A stretch of 64,000 nucleotides of DNA, from positions 45,631,057 through 45,695,056 of the forward strand of contig CM035236.1 of NCBI GenBank assembly GCA_020226215.1, read 5' to 3'. Below the pieces are notes generated by a model. The model was given only the letters and a program-made list of their open reading frames with translations. It searched no databases and had not been told where the DNA came from. The first letter of the stretch is position 1. Every line of letters begins with the position of its first letter. Positions 46,901 through 59,530 of this stretch are shown here, piece by piece. This stretch comes from Sindora glabra. Taxonomy: Eukaryota > Streptophyta > Magnoliopsida > Fabales > Fabaceae. Position numbers and translations under genes: made by a program.

Positions 46901-47592
46901 AATGAGAGTTGAATCATGCTAGGGGATATTTATACAAAGATCCTTCAACAATAATAAAATTCTCAATTGTCGCTAAAGGTTCATTAGTAAAAACTTCAAA
47001 CCTTCACGATGACAATGTCATCAATATAAAATGGGATATTTAAGGGGCATAAGTTCCTGTGCCATTCTTCAATAACAACATTGTCATCGGTAAAAATCTT
47101 TAACTTTCAGCGATAAAAAGTGTTGTCGCTGAAAATTGGAATGGAAATTTGTTCCTTACTTTTTAGCGATAACAAAGTCATCAGTGAAAAATAAGACTTT
47201 TAATTACAATATTTGTTGTTGCTAAATAGTGGCATAAGAACTTGTGTCTTCATTTTCAACGATAATGTTTGTCATCGATAAAAGTTCAAGACTTTTCTTA
47301 AGGATGTATGTCATCATTGAAAATTTAATTTCCTACCCAATATTTATAAGTAAACTTTAGTGATGACTATTACCATCAGTAAAAGTTTAGAACCTCTATC
47401 GATAATATTTTGTTATCATCGAAGCTTGATTTTTCCCTATTAAAATTTTTGCAGTCTCAAAAAAATGGTGCCCATTATTTTTTCAAGCATCATCAATAAC
47501 AATCTTGTTAGTAAAAGTCTAATCTGAATCACTGATGACTAGATTTTTGTTGTCACAAAAGTGTCAATGGTGTTGCTTTTTTTCTTGTAGTG
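43968..47592. mobile_element. Non-autonomous CACTA element 2
   Basis: The left end CATTATAGCAAAAAGG is a decayed form of CACTACAAGAAAAAAG; the right end TTTTTTTCTTGTAGTG is canonical. A perfect 3-bp duplication ACT flanks it (43965-43967 and 47593-47595). Subterminal motifs of the form TTTAGCGAT-A-AA-GTC and complements fill 43990-44480 and 46960-47560. The ~2.4 kb centre is AT-rich with no coding sequence. It is the same motif family as element 1 at 21470. Confidence 0.8.
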
Positions 47593-47595
47593 ACT

Positions 47596-48019
47596 ATACA
47601 ATATTTATTGTGTCATTGTATAACAAAGGTAAGTTTATAATGTTATAGACTTCTTATTACATGACATTAGATGATATATACCAACATTAAAATATTATTT
47701 TAATTGAAATTGTTTTAATATGATGATGATGGTGAAAAAAGACAATATATGCTGACAATGGATTGTACGAGTAGGCAGTGATATAAAGAAAGTTGTGGTT
47801 GGTAACATTACAGTGGAACAAGCATAGTGGGAATGCATGACAGCAGTGATAATATTGTAATGTCGATGGTGATGATCTATAAAGAAGGTGAGGGGTGTTG
47901 ACATGATAGGAGGCGAGAAAGATTCTAACACTACAATAAAAACACTATTTTTTGACAATGTGGACGTCGAAAATTCATTTGAAAAAGCATATTTTATTTT
48001 CCTTGCCCAAAAACTTTTA
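47596..48019. other. Spacer, no gene; possible stray CACTA-like end
   Basis: AACACTACAATAAAAACAC near 47929 is a weak CACTA-like end without a partner. Otherwise nothing was seen. Confidence 0.35.
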
Positions 48020-48239
48020 TGTGTTGTTTTGTTGGGAAATAAATTAAAGGGGAAAGAAAATAGGAGAAGAAGAAATGGGAGAAAAGAAAAAAAAAAGAAA
48101 GAAGATATTTTCTTTTATTATATTTAGTTAGAGAGAAAATGGGAGAGATAGAAAATAGGAGAGAAAATATTTTATTTTGTTTGGATAAAGAGAAACCAAA
48201 GAAAAAAGAAAATTTAATAGAGCAAAATGACCATAATGT

Positions 48240-49680
48240 TCTCATTGCATAATATATAGAAATATTTATATTATCAATTCATCAAACTCATTAAATAATT
48301 TATTGTATTATTGAAATTATTATATTTAATTAATTAATGGTTAATTTTTAAATTTACAATTAAGTATTATAAAAAATAATAATTAATTATTTACATTAGA
48401 ATAACTAATCATAACTCTATCAAATAATCACATAAACAATACTATCACATTTGACAAAAAAAAATTATTTTTTGGTTAGTATTTATGATTTCAACTTAAT
48501 ATTTTACAATAAGTATATTTACAATAATGTTCAAATAGTGAATACTAATTGCCCCTTTCCTCACTTCTTATTAAATAAAAAGAGCAATTTTAAATAAGTT
48601 AAATTCCTAGAAGTTATTTTCTTAATTTTTCTATTTGAATACCATGCCATCCTTCACTCGCCAGTAGATTCCAATTTTCCAATTTTCAACCATTTCAAAA
48701 GCTTTCTTTCTATTCTCATACATTGTTCTTCTAAAAATTATTTTGTAATTTATTAATCAAATTAATAAAAATTAAAATAATAAATTATAAATTAATTTAT
48801 TTATTAGGTGAAATTGATCATATATCATATATTTGAATTCCTTAATCACTAGTCTAATAATGTTTGGATAGGCATAACCTTAGGTTTCCTAAATTTGCAC
48901 TCTTGCACCAATGTTCAACCAACTTTCACTTACAAACCTGAGAATAGAAGTATGTTGATAGTGGGTATGTGGAATATAGGATTACAAGTATAGATTTTTT
49001 TATTGCTTCATCCATGCCTTGATTGCATAGGTTACACATTGAAAAGTGCTAGCATTTTCTCATTAATTCAACCAGACAACCATTATTATATTCAATGTTT
49101 GTATGGCTTATTGTTGCAAACTCAAGCCATTGGTAATAGCACCCTTGGCTATTAGGCATATGTCAAGAATCAAGCCAATCACTTTGAGGCCATGCTTCAA
49201 TTTCTTGGCTTTTTCACACCATTAAGTGTTTCTTACATAAAAAAATGAACAATTATATAACCATGTTAATCAATTTTAGTAAGAAGAGTAACATATCTGT
49301 AACAAAATAATTGATATATGGCCTATCATTGCAAGCAATAAGATAGGATTAATACAAACAATTCAAATACTAACAAGTCTACACCATAATAAAATTTCAT
49401 CACATTAATGAACATAACAAAAAGAAGTTAACAGTTCATGTCACTAGCCTATTAAAGCAAGTAAGATGGGAGTAATGTGAAGGCTTGAAACTTTAGTTCT
49501 TGTAATTAACTCTATATATCCTACTATGATCATTGTATTATTCAATGGTTCAACAATTTCTTTCATTAGCCATAAGTTGATATAGTATTTATAAGGGTAT
49601 TTTTAGCAAAATATTGAAAAATTGCTTTTTTGCCTTCTCAATATTATATAAAAAATTGTAATACTTGAGTCGAATTTCTT
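48240..49680. other. PIF element interior, no coding seen
   Basis: AT-rich sequence between the left end and the Myb-like gene. No frame stands out. Confidence 0.45.
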
Positions 49681-49689
49681 ATGGCATTT

Positions 49690-51412
49690 ATATATTTTCT
49701 AATTCCTTCCATGCATTTGTCTTGCTGTAATGTCGAGGTTTACTATTTTGAAGAATTGTAAGACTTCCTTTAACTATTTCAATATGCCTTTCAACTACTT
49801 TTCTTATAACATCAATCAAATTATTGATTCCTATATTCACCTTTTTATATCCTTTTTCAATCAAATCAATCATTGTCAATTTATGCTTAGAACCCTTTGA
49901 TGATGAAGTTCTATAAGATTAATTTAAATAAGTATATTCATGAAATTGATTTGAAGGGGCACCTTTCAAACTAATGCATGCATATTCCTTATAAAATTTA
50001 TGGCATCATTGCCTTAATTAACATCAAAGTGAAATAAAATATCAAAGCAATCATTCAAATTAATGACTTCTTTTTCCTATCTTCTAACTTTATCTATTGA
50101 ACTTTCATTATATGCACTAGTAGTTCTATCTTTACTAAAAAGATCCAATAATATATCATAATTATGGATTGGAGTTCATTTCTATTTTTATGCTTAAGGC
50201 TTTTCATGTAAATGCAACCTTTATTAATTCATTTTATAATAATAACTGCAGCATGCAACATCCATATACAAGCATTAGTTAAGTAAATATTACCATTAAC
50301 AATTGCCTAATACCAGTTCCAATGTTCATGTGCAAACATGCATAAAGGTATACACCTTAACAAAAACTTAGTTGGTATATCATACTATGTACTATTCTAT
50401 GCAATACTATAAGTAATAAAAAAACATTAAGTTATCTTAAAGTGGGGGAAAAAGCATAAAGAACCAATAGAAGTATATAATTATGATTCAAAGCTAACAT
50501 AGTTTTAAGAACATCATTCTTAACCAAATTTAGATTGTTATCATGTGAACTTAAGAAACTTGAAAGTAATAGGAAATAAGAACCAATAATGCCATTCAAA
50601 AGAAGAATAATCAGCAAACTAAATTCCCTATAGGTTCAATCTCATAATGAACTAGGATTAACTAAACCCAAAATAATTAGATTTAAAAATAGAAATTAAC
50701 TCAAAATTATTACATGATTACTTGCAAGAATAGCATCAAAAAGTATAATTCTAATGGCAAAGCATGAAATTTAGACAATCACACAATTTATATCAAGGCC
50801 ATCAAAATTTACCTTAATGCATAACAATTAAGGTGAAGAAAACATCAACAATTTTTTCAAATATTTGTTTAAAATGTCAAGTTAACAGAGATACCAAATA
50901 CATAACAAATTCTTATCTAAAAATTGTTGACCAAACAATTAAAAAAATGTTCTTAAATTTTTAAAATTATATCTCCAAATCAATCAAATAAAATAAGAAA
51001 CAAAATGCAACTACAAAAATGCTAAAGGGTAGACATTACCACTATATATGTGATAAAGATAATAAAGTAAGTACCTTGCAAATCTCATTCCAAACTTTTG
51101 CATTTCTGTTGTGGGATTCCAACTAAGTCCATTCCACTTGTGGAATAAATCATAGCACTCATTAAAGTAATCCTTTAAGGTTTTCATCTTATTTTTCATG
51201 TGTTACTTTTGAAAAAAAGATGCTATTGCTTGCTTAAGAGATGTTACCACGGTAGCATATGCTAAAGAAGTGAAAATGTCATCTAGTCAATTTCCTTTAT
51301 GGACCTCCTCTAATAATGTATCTAATAACATGGTATCCATTTTAGGGGTCCATTATAACGTGTCTTCAGATGAAGTTTGTCCCTTGTTGTCTGACTTCTT
51401 ATTCTTTAGCAT
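49690..51412 (-). pseudogene. Myb/SANT-like protein of the PIF/Harbinger element, decayed
   Basis: From ATG 51412 the frames give MLKNKKSDNKGQTSSEDTL, MDTMLLDTLLEEVHKGN (then a stop), LDDIFTSLAYATVVTSLKQA, and MKTLKDYFNECYDLFHKWN then GLSWNPTTEMQKF. That order is the plant Myb/SANT-like DNA-binding domain (Myb_DNA-bind_3 type) of PIF ORF1 proteins. About 1.1 kb later, near 49880-49690, comes the usual C-terminal segment MIDLIEKGYKKVN, then VVERHIEIVKGSLTILQNSK and PRHYSKTNAWKELENI. The middle is eroded or contains intron sequence. It would have bound element ends and helped bring in the nuclease. Confidence 0.75.
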
Positions 51413-51739
51413 ACTTTAATTTGTAAAGTCTTATATAACCAAGTAATATGATATAATACAAGTTGTATATTAAAAACTAAAATGCATGACAATATATTTC
51501 AATTCATAAATAATTTGCATATATAAATGTGATAAAAATTTTCAACAAAATTAAGGCATTCTATTAATTTAAAGTATTATGCAAAAACCACAACATTGCA
51601 ATGCTCACAAATCACATAACTCTTACATGACAAACATAAAATATAGTTCACAATCCCATTTATGGCATAAAAGATCATAAGCATTACATAATAAGGTACA
51701 CAATTTTATTGAATACATAAATGAAATTTATAACAAACT

Positions 51740-53157
51740 ATCTTGATAATCATTCCACATATGGGCTACTTTGCTTTCTTTCAAAATAAATCTTTACCTA
51801 TAGTCTTCCTTAATGTTTCATACTTCACAATCCCTAAAATCTTCTATGTTATTATTTGGCAGCTCATGGTTCCTTTTATCAATCAACCATTGATGGAGAT
51901 CAACATCCATTAAAGAGTTATGTAATATACAACTAGTGATATTAATATCTATTATGATCCTAAAAGAATAATATGGTTTTAAGCCACTAACTATTATTGG
52001 AAATCCTTTTTTAGGACCCTAATTATATTTCAATGACATTTCTTAGTGAAGTATGTTGATGATTAAATATTTCTTTTATATTTTATGGATCACATGTTGT
52101 GTACTCCTTTAAGTGATAATGTACACCTCTATATGGTGTGAGTAGTCCACCTTTTAGTAGAAAGCCTATATCTTTTGGATAAAATTTGCTTAGGAAATAT
52201 AAGAATCATACAAATATATGTCATAAAACATAGTCATTATGAAAAGACCTTACATGAATTACATTTTTTGTGAATAACAAATTACATTTTAGCTTAGCTT
52301 TTGGAATTTTCAGTCCATCCCCCTTTTTATTTAATACATGCTTATGAAATTTAGAGTTAGAAGCAATTCTTTTCTAATCAGATAATACATTAGTGAATTT
52401 TATATCAAAAGAACATATTGTTAACATATTTTGTGTTGGATAATATTTTCTTTCTCTAAAGTGAGGAGTATCATTTCTTAGTACCTTGACTTATATATAT
52501 GCCCTATTTAGAGCTTCAACACAATCTTGTATTTTAATTCTTTAAAATTTAATTATATATTATGACAATTTCACTTATTCATATGAATTAAATATTTAAA
52601 TCTATATGGTTTATTATGTTACCTTGAAATAAAGATAAAATCTATTGTTATTGAATATTTGTAGAAGAATCTTTGATCTAGAAAGTTATATAAGATGTTC
52701 ATCTTTAAGTAATATAATAACTTGTAAAATGTTATGGACAATGACAATTAATTGTCTTTCCTAATTAATGAAAGAAGAAAGATATAGTTCTATTTTTTAC
52801 ATTGTGTGCCAAAATGTGCAAGAATTTACTAACTTGTTCCTTAACTGTAGAATACATAGAAACTCTAACTTTGCACATAGTTGAATCAAAGCATGAGGAC
52901 TTATGGCACCACATTATGACATTTATTAAATTTTAATAGGTTTTGCAGTAGTTGTTATCATATTTGATCTCTTCTAGTAGTTCCACCACAAATTGATTTA
53001 TGCATAATATTTACTTATAATGGCAATAAATGCATGGTATAAACAATGTAGCAAATAAGTTGCAAACATATATTTGACACAATTTGTCCTCTTCTTCAAT
53101 CATATCAAGATTAATCTATTTGTCTAATTCCAACTTCTCTTCATATATGTCATCCAT
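51740..53157 (-). pseudogene. PIF/Harbinger DDE nuclease, decayed
   Basis: From ATG 53157: MDDIYEEKLELDKQINLDMI, then weak VSKFLHILAHNVKNR, and DCVEALNRAYI, VLRNDTPHFRERKYYPTQNM and LTICSFDIKFTNVLSD. Next are RIASNSKFHKHVLNKKGD, FLLKGGLLTPYRGVHYHLKE, IFNHQHTSLRNVIEI, and the C-terminal INITSCILHNSLMDVDLHQW. These are the ordered DDE_Tnp_4 (HARBI1-like) motifs. The usual GA(I/L)DGTH Asp is Asn (ALNRAY), and the second Asp (usually SDS) is also Asn (SNS). Many stops and frame changes interrupt it. It should have about 400 codons and its span is normal. Confidence 0.8.
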
Positions 53158-54590
53158 GTTATCTTTCATAATCACTTATAAAATACTTTTGATGTTTAAC
53201 TATTGAATAAGTAAGTCTAATGGATATCATGTCAATCAATATATATTTCTAATAAAAGTAGGGGATAACTATATAAAACATTGATATCTAATATTTAGAA
53301 ATTTCAATGAAATAAATTTATTCCTTAAGAAATTAATAGAATTTTTTTCAATACTATTATAAAACAGTATAATAATGTAGAAGCAACAATCAAAGACAAA
53401 TCCAGAAATGCGTCTAAAGATAATACATGAAATACGGTAAGATTACCATTAAAAAAATTGGATAATGCATATAATTAAAATCAAAACCCACAAGTTTATA
53501 AAAAGAAAAGACAAAATAGTTATGAACATACATTCTGTGTTGAAAAATGATAGTTTAGATTCAATATAAATTTAGATAGACGTGGCTCATTTCTTTGAAT
53601 GTATCTTTCTATTATTGATTTCCCATAACACCTTTTGAAATGAATGATTTGTGTCAAATAACACAATATCACAAACTTATACATCTTGCATTATGAATAA
53701 TATGGTAATGTGAATAAAATGACCTTTTTTTAATAGTACTAGGATGTGAACAAAATTAATTAGCTTTTGATATTGTATAAAATAACAAATATTATTTAAA
53801 ATTATTTTATATATATGAAATTTCATATGATTAATATTTATATCATGTTATATATATTAAATACATATATTAATACATAAATATAAATGTGAACTAATTC
53901 AATTTTAAATATATAAATTCAAATTTAGCTCATTTATGTCAAAATTTAAAATTTTGTTCACATTCTTCAAATTAACTTTTTACATTGCTATCATTATGTA
54001 TGTATAAAGATAAAAATAGTTTGCATTTGTAAAATATAGCATTAGGTTTCACTAATTATAAATAGGCAATTTAGTTCTATAACATGGAAGTAAAAAATAA
54101 AAAAATGTTTTTACAATTAAAACAAAGACGAACTACTTTGAAGAACATTACAAGTTTAAGATCAGGTGTCCATCTGACTAGGGTTGGAAGCAAAGTCTGG
54201 GTTAGATTTGCACAACCCCATTGGATGGAGCCCTAAACCTATAGCCTGCCTCTTCTGTTATCTTTGGTAGACTACTTCCAAACCAATATCCTAATCATTC
54301 AATAACAGATTAGGTTAACCATAATCTCTAACTGCAGCCTCTAGCGTATGTTAGTAAATTTCATCTTTCAAGCAAAATAGTTAGCCAATTATCCATTCTC
54401 CAGCAAATGAGGACTCTAAAGTACAAGATAGCAATGGCATTCATATAGATGATGGAGAATGAAGATAAAAACATACATGTGTGGTGTTAGAATTAATGAT
54501 AGGGGTTGGGATGTAGTTTGGTGAAAGAAGCTCTATCTTGGGATGTAGTCCAATTAAAGGGACCTTTATGGATAGACATGAAAAATATGA
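53158..54590. other. PIF element 5' interior, no coding seen
   Basis: AT-rich sequence between the nuclease start and the right end. No credible frame. Confidence 0.45.
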
Positions 54591-54775
54591 AAAGTGGTCC
54601 TTATATACCATAATTTCTTCTCGCTTGAGAAAGGAAGAAATTTTTTATGAGACCTATCACTTTTTTCCATTGTAATTTTTTTCCCTCCCAATTTCTCCCT
54701 ATGTCTAAATAAGGGAATTCCAAAATTTCTACCCTAATTTCTTTTCTCCTATTTTCTCTACTACCAGACAAGGGG

Positions 54776-56050
54776 TTACAATGACATTTATGATGTTTAG
54801 GGATCTCCAATGTTAAAAGATATCAAAAATTGCAACATTTACCGTAAAACTTTGAAAGTGTCATGAGAACTTTTTGACATCCATGGATATTAGAAAATAT
54901 AATTGAAAATCTCTAATATTCATGGCCATCAAAAATTAAAGAAGCATCATATTGGCAATTTATGATGATATTAATGTCATGTCATATTTTTTGACATCCA
55001 AAGACATTGGAAATTACTATGACATGGTAATACCACATTACCTATTAGTCGTGTTATGGAATTACCACATTATATTTTTTTGGACATCCTGGGATGTTGG
55101 ATCTAATGATATGGCACTATCATATTATATTTTTCTAATGTTACTATCAATAAGAAATTATGATATGGCAAAAAAAAAATTTTAGTACTTGAATCAGCAA
55201 TTTAAAATATACACATTTTATTTGTACCTCCAAATCCAAATTAAAATATGTAATTCCAAATTTAAATGTACACATTGTAATTTATACCTCCAATTTATAC
55301 AATTTCTTTAGTACCTAATTAAGTTAAAAATATACACATTGCAAGTTGTACCTCCAATTCCAAACTAAAATATGCAATTCTAAAATATATATATTGAAGA
55401 TGATAGTCATCATATTACTTTGCTTTGAATAGGCAAGTTTTAAGTGCACATGTTTTGTTTATTATATCTATTTTGATACTTAGATTTTCCTAACCCCTTT
55501 CTTCTACTATTGATGGTCAAATTTTGTTAATTCTTAATATAAAGAAATTGTCATTTCCTTTTTGAAGGTATTAATTCTTTTACTTTATTTTTTAATAATA
55601 GAAACCCTTTAAAAGTCATAAAACTCTTGAACAAAGGATGATAATGATAATGGCCAATCTTAATGCCAAAATAGTGACATTAAACAAAAGGAAAAAAATG
55701 AGAATTACTATACACAAAAATATTCTACACTTAGCAAGAATTATATCTCTTAGTTAAAAAGTTTTTGCCATTCAATTCCATTGTGACACACTCATCATTA
55801 TTGCCATTCAAATTGAAGTGATTCATTAAATTCCTAGTCTTCTAAATATACATATACATATAGGTATATTTAACCTTTTTACATGCCAAATTAACATTCA
55901 ATGTCCACCTAATTACTAGCTAAGAATAATGCGGACAATGTTACTACCTGGAATATAGACTTCTCATGCAACCATGAAATGACATGTTTACTTCTCTTCA
56001 TGTTAGAAAAAATATAGATGTGTAGTTTGAGGCATGACATAGATTATTGT
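54776..56050. other. Noncoding, with degenerate short tandem repeats
   Basis: At 54860-55160 the theme TTTTTGACATCCA / TTTTTTGGACATCC recurs about three times at roughly 100-bp spacing. At 55205-55395 three ~64-bp units each contain ACACATT-N-TTGTACCTCCAA. No gene was found. Confidence 0.5.
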
Positions 56051-58140
56051 CCTTAAGGAATTATTCAAGTTTCTTGTGCAGAGCTTGAACTGGTAATTTC
56101 CTCAGGATGCAACAGACTCTTCTATCCTGAAAATGCATGACCAAAATAACAAGCAAACAACAAGAAAATGAAATCCAGCAATAGGAAAAGAGTGTTTGTA
56201 GAAAAGTGATAATAAATAAGTATATTGTTCAAAATGACAGGAATAGTGTGCCATTTATAGGTTCTAAAATCTAGCCATTAAAAAATAGCCATTGAAAAAT
56301 GGTTATTGAAAATATAGCCATTGAGAATTAAATGTTTAAATAAATATATTAATATTTCAAATTTTACTAAAGTTAAAATATTTTTTTAAAAAAATAAGCT
56401 TAAGCTTGGCCTCACATGTTATTTATGCTTAGAGGACTACTTTTTTTCTTTGTCATTTTATATAAATTTTTTTTTCATATATAAATTTTTTCTTAAGGCT
56501 AATTTTGCCTAATGTGGGACTAAATCTTTTGAAATACTACTTAATATACAACACTTCAATGTTCCAAAAGCAATAAAGAAAGTCTAAGAAGAGATAAACA
56601 ATAAAAAATTAGCAATTAATCTTAGTAAAACAAGTTAGATTTAGTCACCATAAATGATTTTGGTGCTAGCCAAACCCAACTATCCAAAATGGTAGCAAAA
56701 AAAATATTAAACTTAGGAGAAATGACAACTAGCCAAAATGGCAGTAAATAGGTATTGTTACTAATGGTTGTAAGCTCAACAATATTTTTATACAAAGCAG
56801 TTCTTTTTATTTGGTAGTAAGTTTAGCAAATATATTATTTTAATATATTGTTCTTTTCATATGGCTATTGGAAGTTTTTTGGCATAACCTTGCAATTTGA
56901 TAGCATAGTTGATAGAACAAGAAGCAAAAGTAGCATAAATACTTAAATAAAGAAAGATTATAATGATAAAGCATATAAGAAATTATACTAGCAAAGAAGG
57001 CATTAAATTTGACAAAACCACTAAGGAAATACTTATAGCTAAGTATTGTATAATTTAAAGGGAAAATAAAATTACTTTATTAAAAGATATTGAAATCTAA
57101 ATTTTTATTTCAACTTCACTTTTACATCAGTAAGGGTAGTTTTGCTTTCTACTTTTGTCAAATGTAAAGGAAGATAATCCTTTATAAAACTTACCCCTAA
57201 GTTTTTCAAGCTAACAATAACATCCTCTTGTTGTCAATGAAGGGTGGTCCTCAAGTTTCGAAATTCCTTCATAAAACTTCTCCAAATTTTTAATTACCAA
57301 AGAGATGCTACCTAAACAATAGCAATGAAAGGAAATATCCTAGGAAAAGTAAATTAACAAAAAGAGATAATGTTAGATCTAGGTCTAATTAATTAAAGCT
57401 ATGAGTTAAAATAATATTAAATTAAACCCAAAATTTGTTGATTCTCAGTTTGCTTACATAAAGACCATGATAGGATTTCTTGCAATAGACTAAAATAAAA
57501 TTCATAGTCTAGATGGCATTTTTTTGTAAACCAATTTTGTTTGCTATCTCTTTTAAGTTCATTTATTTCAATCACCATCTAATACTTTTAAGAAACTATG
57601 GAACCATAATTGACATAACATTTCTAAATTAGAGGATGTTATATCCAAATTAGAGTATTATAGTAAAGGTTATTCCTAATCTTTTAAGAAAATAATCAAA
57701 TGAAAAATGAAAAAGAGAAGTAAGTAATGTAAGGTTTAGGCTACAAAAATAGAAAATAACAATAACAAAAGGGATACTATAATTTCTTGGTATGAGTTTG
57801 GTTTGTATAATTTTCCTTTCTTATGTATATTGTAACTTCTTCTATCAACAACAAACAAAATTGATCAAGCTTCCGATAGCTTCAGAGGTTGTTTCAATTA
57901 TGGAAGGAATTTTTAATCCTCTCAATACACTAATGGTGTGTAAACTCTTAAGTTAATTAAACTAAATTGAAGAAAGGTGATATGTGTTAACTCCTTCACT
58001 TTGCCTAATGTCAAATACTTACTAAGCAAAGTTAGAGGTGGAAGTCGGCCAATTTGGGTTAGTTAGTTAGTCCAATCCAACTGACTGAACTAAATTAAGC
58101 CTATTGAAAAATTAAATTGATCTTTACCATCTAACTCAAC
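56051..58140. other. Intergenic, no gene seen
   Basis: A short repeat of ATAGCCATTGA occurs four times at 56268-56330. TAATGTGGGACTAAATC (about 56508) resembles motifs common in plant LTR and promoter DNA. No credible reading frame was found. Confidence 0.45.
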
Positions 58141-59530
58141 CAAATTGATCTTACTTGGTCTCAAACTTCTTTGTCGAAGATGCTAATCACCATTATCATA
58201 TTTTTCTTCATCTTCCTTGTCACCACCACAACCTTATCTCCACCACCTCTATCATCGGCTTTAATTCTTTTTTCCCTTACCAAGCTTGCATTGACCTACA
58301 AGGCTCTAACAATTCATTCTTATTTTTACTTCCCTTTATCAAGAAATCCCTTTCTTTTTTCCATTCCCACCTTCATATCCTTTCTTTCATTTTCTCTCTC
58401 CTCTCTCTCTCTCCATCAACATTTATCTCGTTGATAATTTCTCTTATGATTATGATTTCTTATTATCCTTATTCCTCTTTATTTCACTACCCTTCAACCA
58501 TTTCCACATTGTCACTTCATTTGAATTCTACAACCATCATCTCACTTTGAAACACACTTTATCTCGATGTCTCTTATTCATCATCTTTGGTTTCTATTTT
58601 CTCCAAAGGTATTAATCCTATATTAAAAATACCTTTTCAATCCTCATATCTTCATTTGTTTTTATACCATATACTATAGTTGATCAAATCATTAAGCAAG
58701 ATTATGAAAAGGAAAAACCTATTGAAAAGGGTTCATATATATTTGCTAAATTTAAGTATCTAATCGAAGCCTTTTACTTATTGTAATTAATGGTTAATTT
58801 TGTATTCAGTAGATTTGCAAGTTATGTCAAATAGTGATTTTCTAATTGACCTTAATCAAATATAAAATAATGCTAACAAATTCACCCACCTTGCTTGAAT
58901 TAATACCACCCCAACCTGCTTGCCTTACATTTGGTTATGGGTGGTTGGGTACAGTTAACAAGGCAAAAGATTTCCACCCCTAGTAGATGAAAGAGTTAAC
59001 ATACCTTACTATGTATAACATACTTTATTATGCAAATGTTTAGTCTAGTTAAGATAAGTGTAGAGTTGAATGGCAATAGTAATGATAATAATGAGAAAGG
59101 TTATAATGTTACTAAAAATGGTTTGTTAATATATAGATGGTAGTGCTAGTAGTCTGGTGATGGCGATAATGGCGATGGGATGACATTAAATATATAAAGT
59201 GTTGCATGTTAATTAACAAAAATAATGTTGGTGTATGATGGTTATAGTAGTGATAGCAAAAGGTAATCTAATGATAGGAATAGATGGTATGATAATGATG
59301 ATAATGGTAGTAACATTACAATTGGTTTCTACAAAAAAAATATAAAATGTTGCAACATCATCAATATTTTAATGAAAAATTACAAAATATAAAATTTTTC
59401 ACAAAACTTAAAAAATATATATTGATACAAATCTTCTTAAATACACCTTAAAGCATTACATTTTTATTATTTATCAATATCACTAAATCTTTGCATAATT
59501 ATTGATTATTGTATATATCATACAATGCAT
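58141..59530. other. Pyrimidine-rich then AT-rich DNA, no gene
   Basis: The 58150-58620 stretch is a T/C/A-rich low-complexity strand that stays open in two plus frames at once (58155-58550 and 58171-58434). This indicates biased composition, not coding. The rest is ordinary AT-rich DNA. Confidence 0.5.

Larger units (their letters stand above)
48020..54775 (-). mobile_element. PIF/Harbinger element, about 6.8 kb, both genes decayed
   Basis: Two minus-strand genes typical of PIF/Harbinger lie inside: a DDE nuclease (53157-51740) and a Myb/SANT-like protein (51412-49690). Proposed ends are TGTGTTGTTTTGTTGGG at 48020 and, read inward, CCCCTTGTCTGGTAGTAG at 54775, each followed by GAAAATAGGAGAA sequence, with TTA at 48017-48019 and 54776-54778. 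The outermost bases are diverged, so the boundaries are less certain than the gene content. Confidence 0.6.

Noticed and set aside
47929..47948. CACTACAATAAAAACAC as a third CACTA element
   Set aside because: No partner end, no subterminal motif array, no 3-bp duplication.
47695..48245. Several short frames on both strands
   Set aside because: Purine-rich low-complexity DNA at the proposed PIF element end; frames overlap on both strands and match nothing.
58155..58550. 131- and 87-codon overlapping open frames on the plus strand
   Set aside because: Two frames stay open together across a T/C/A-rich strand, which shows biased composition; no domain, no conserved context.
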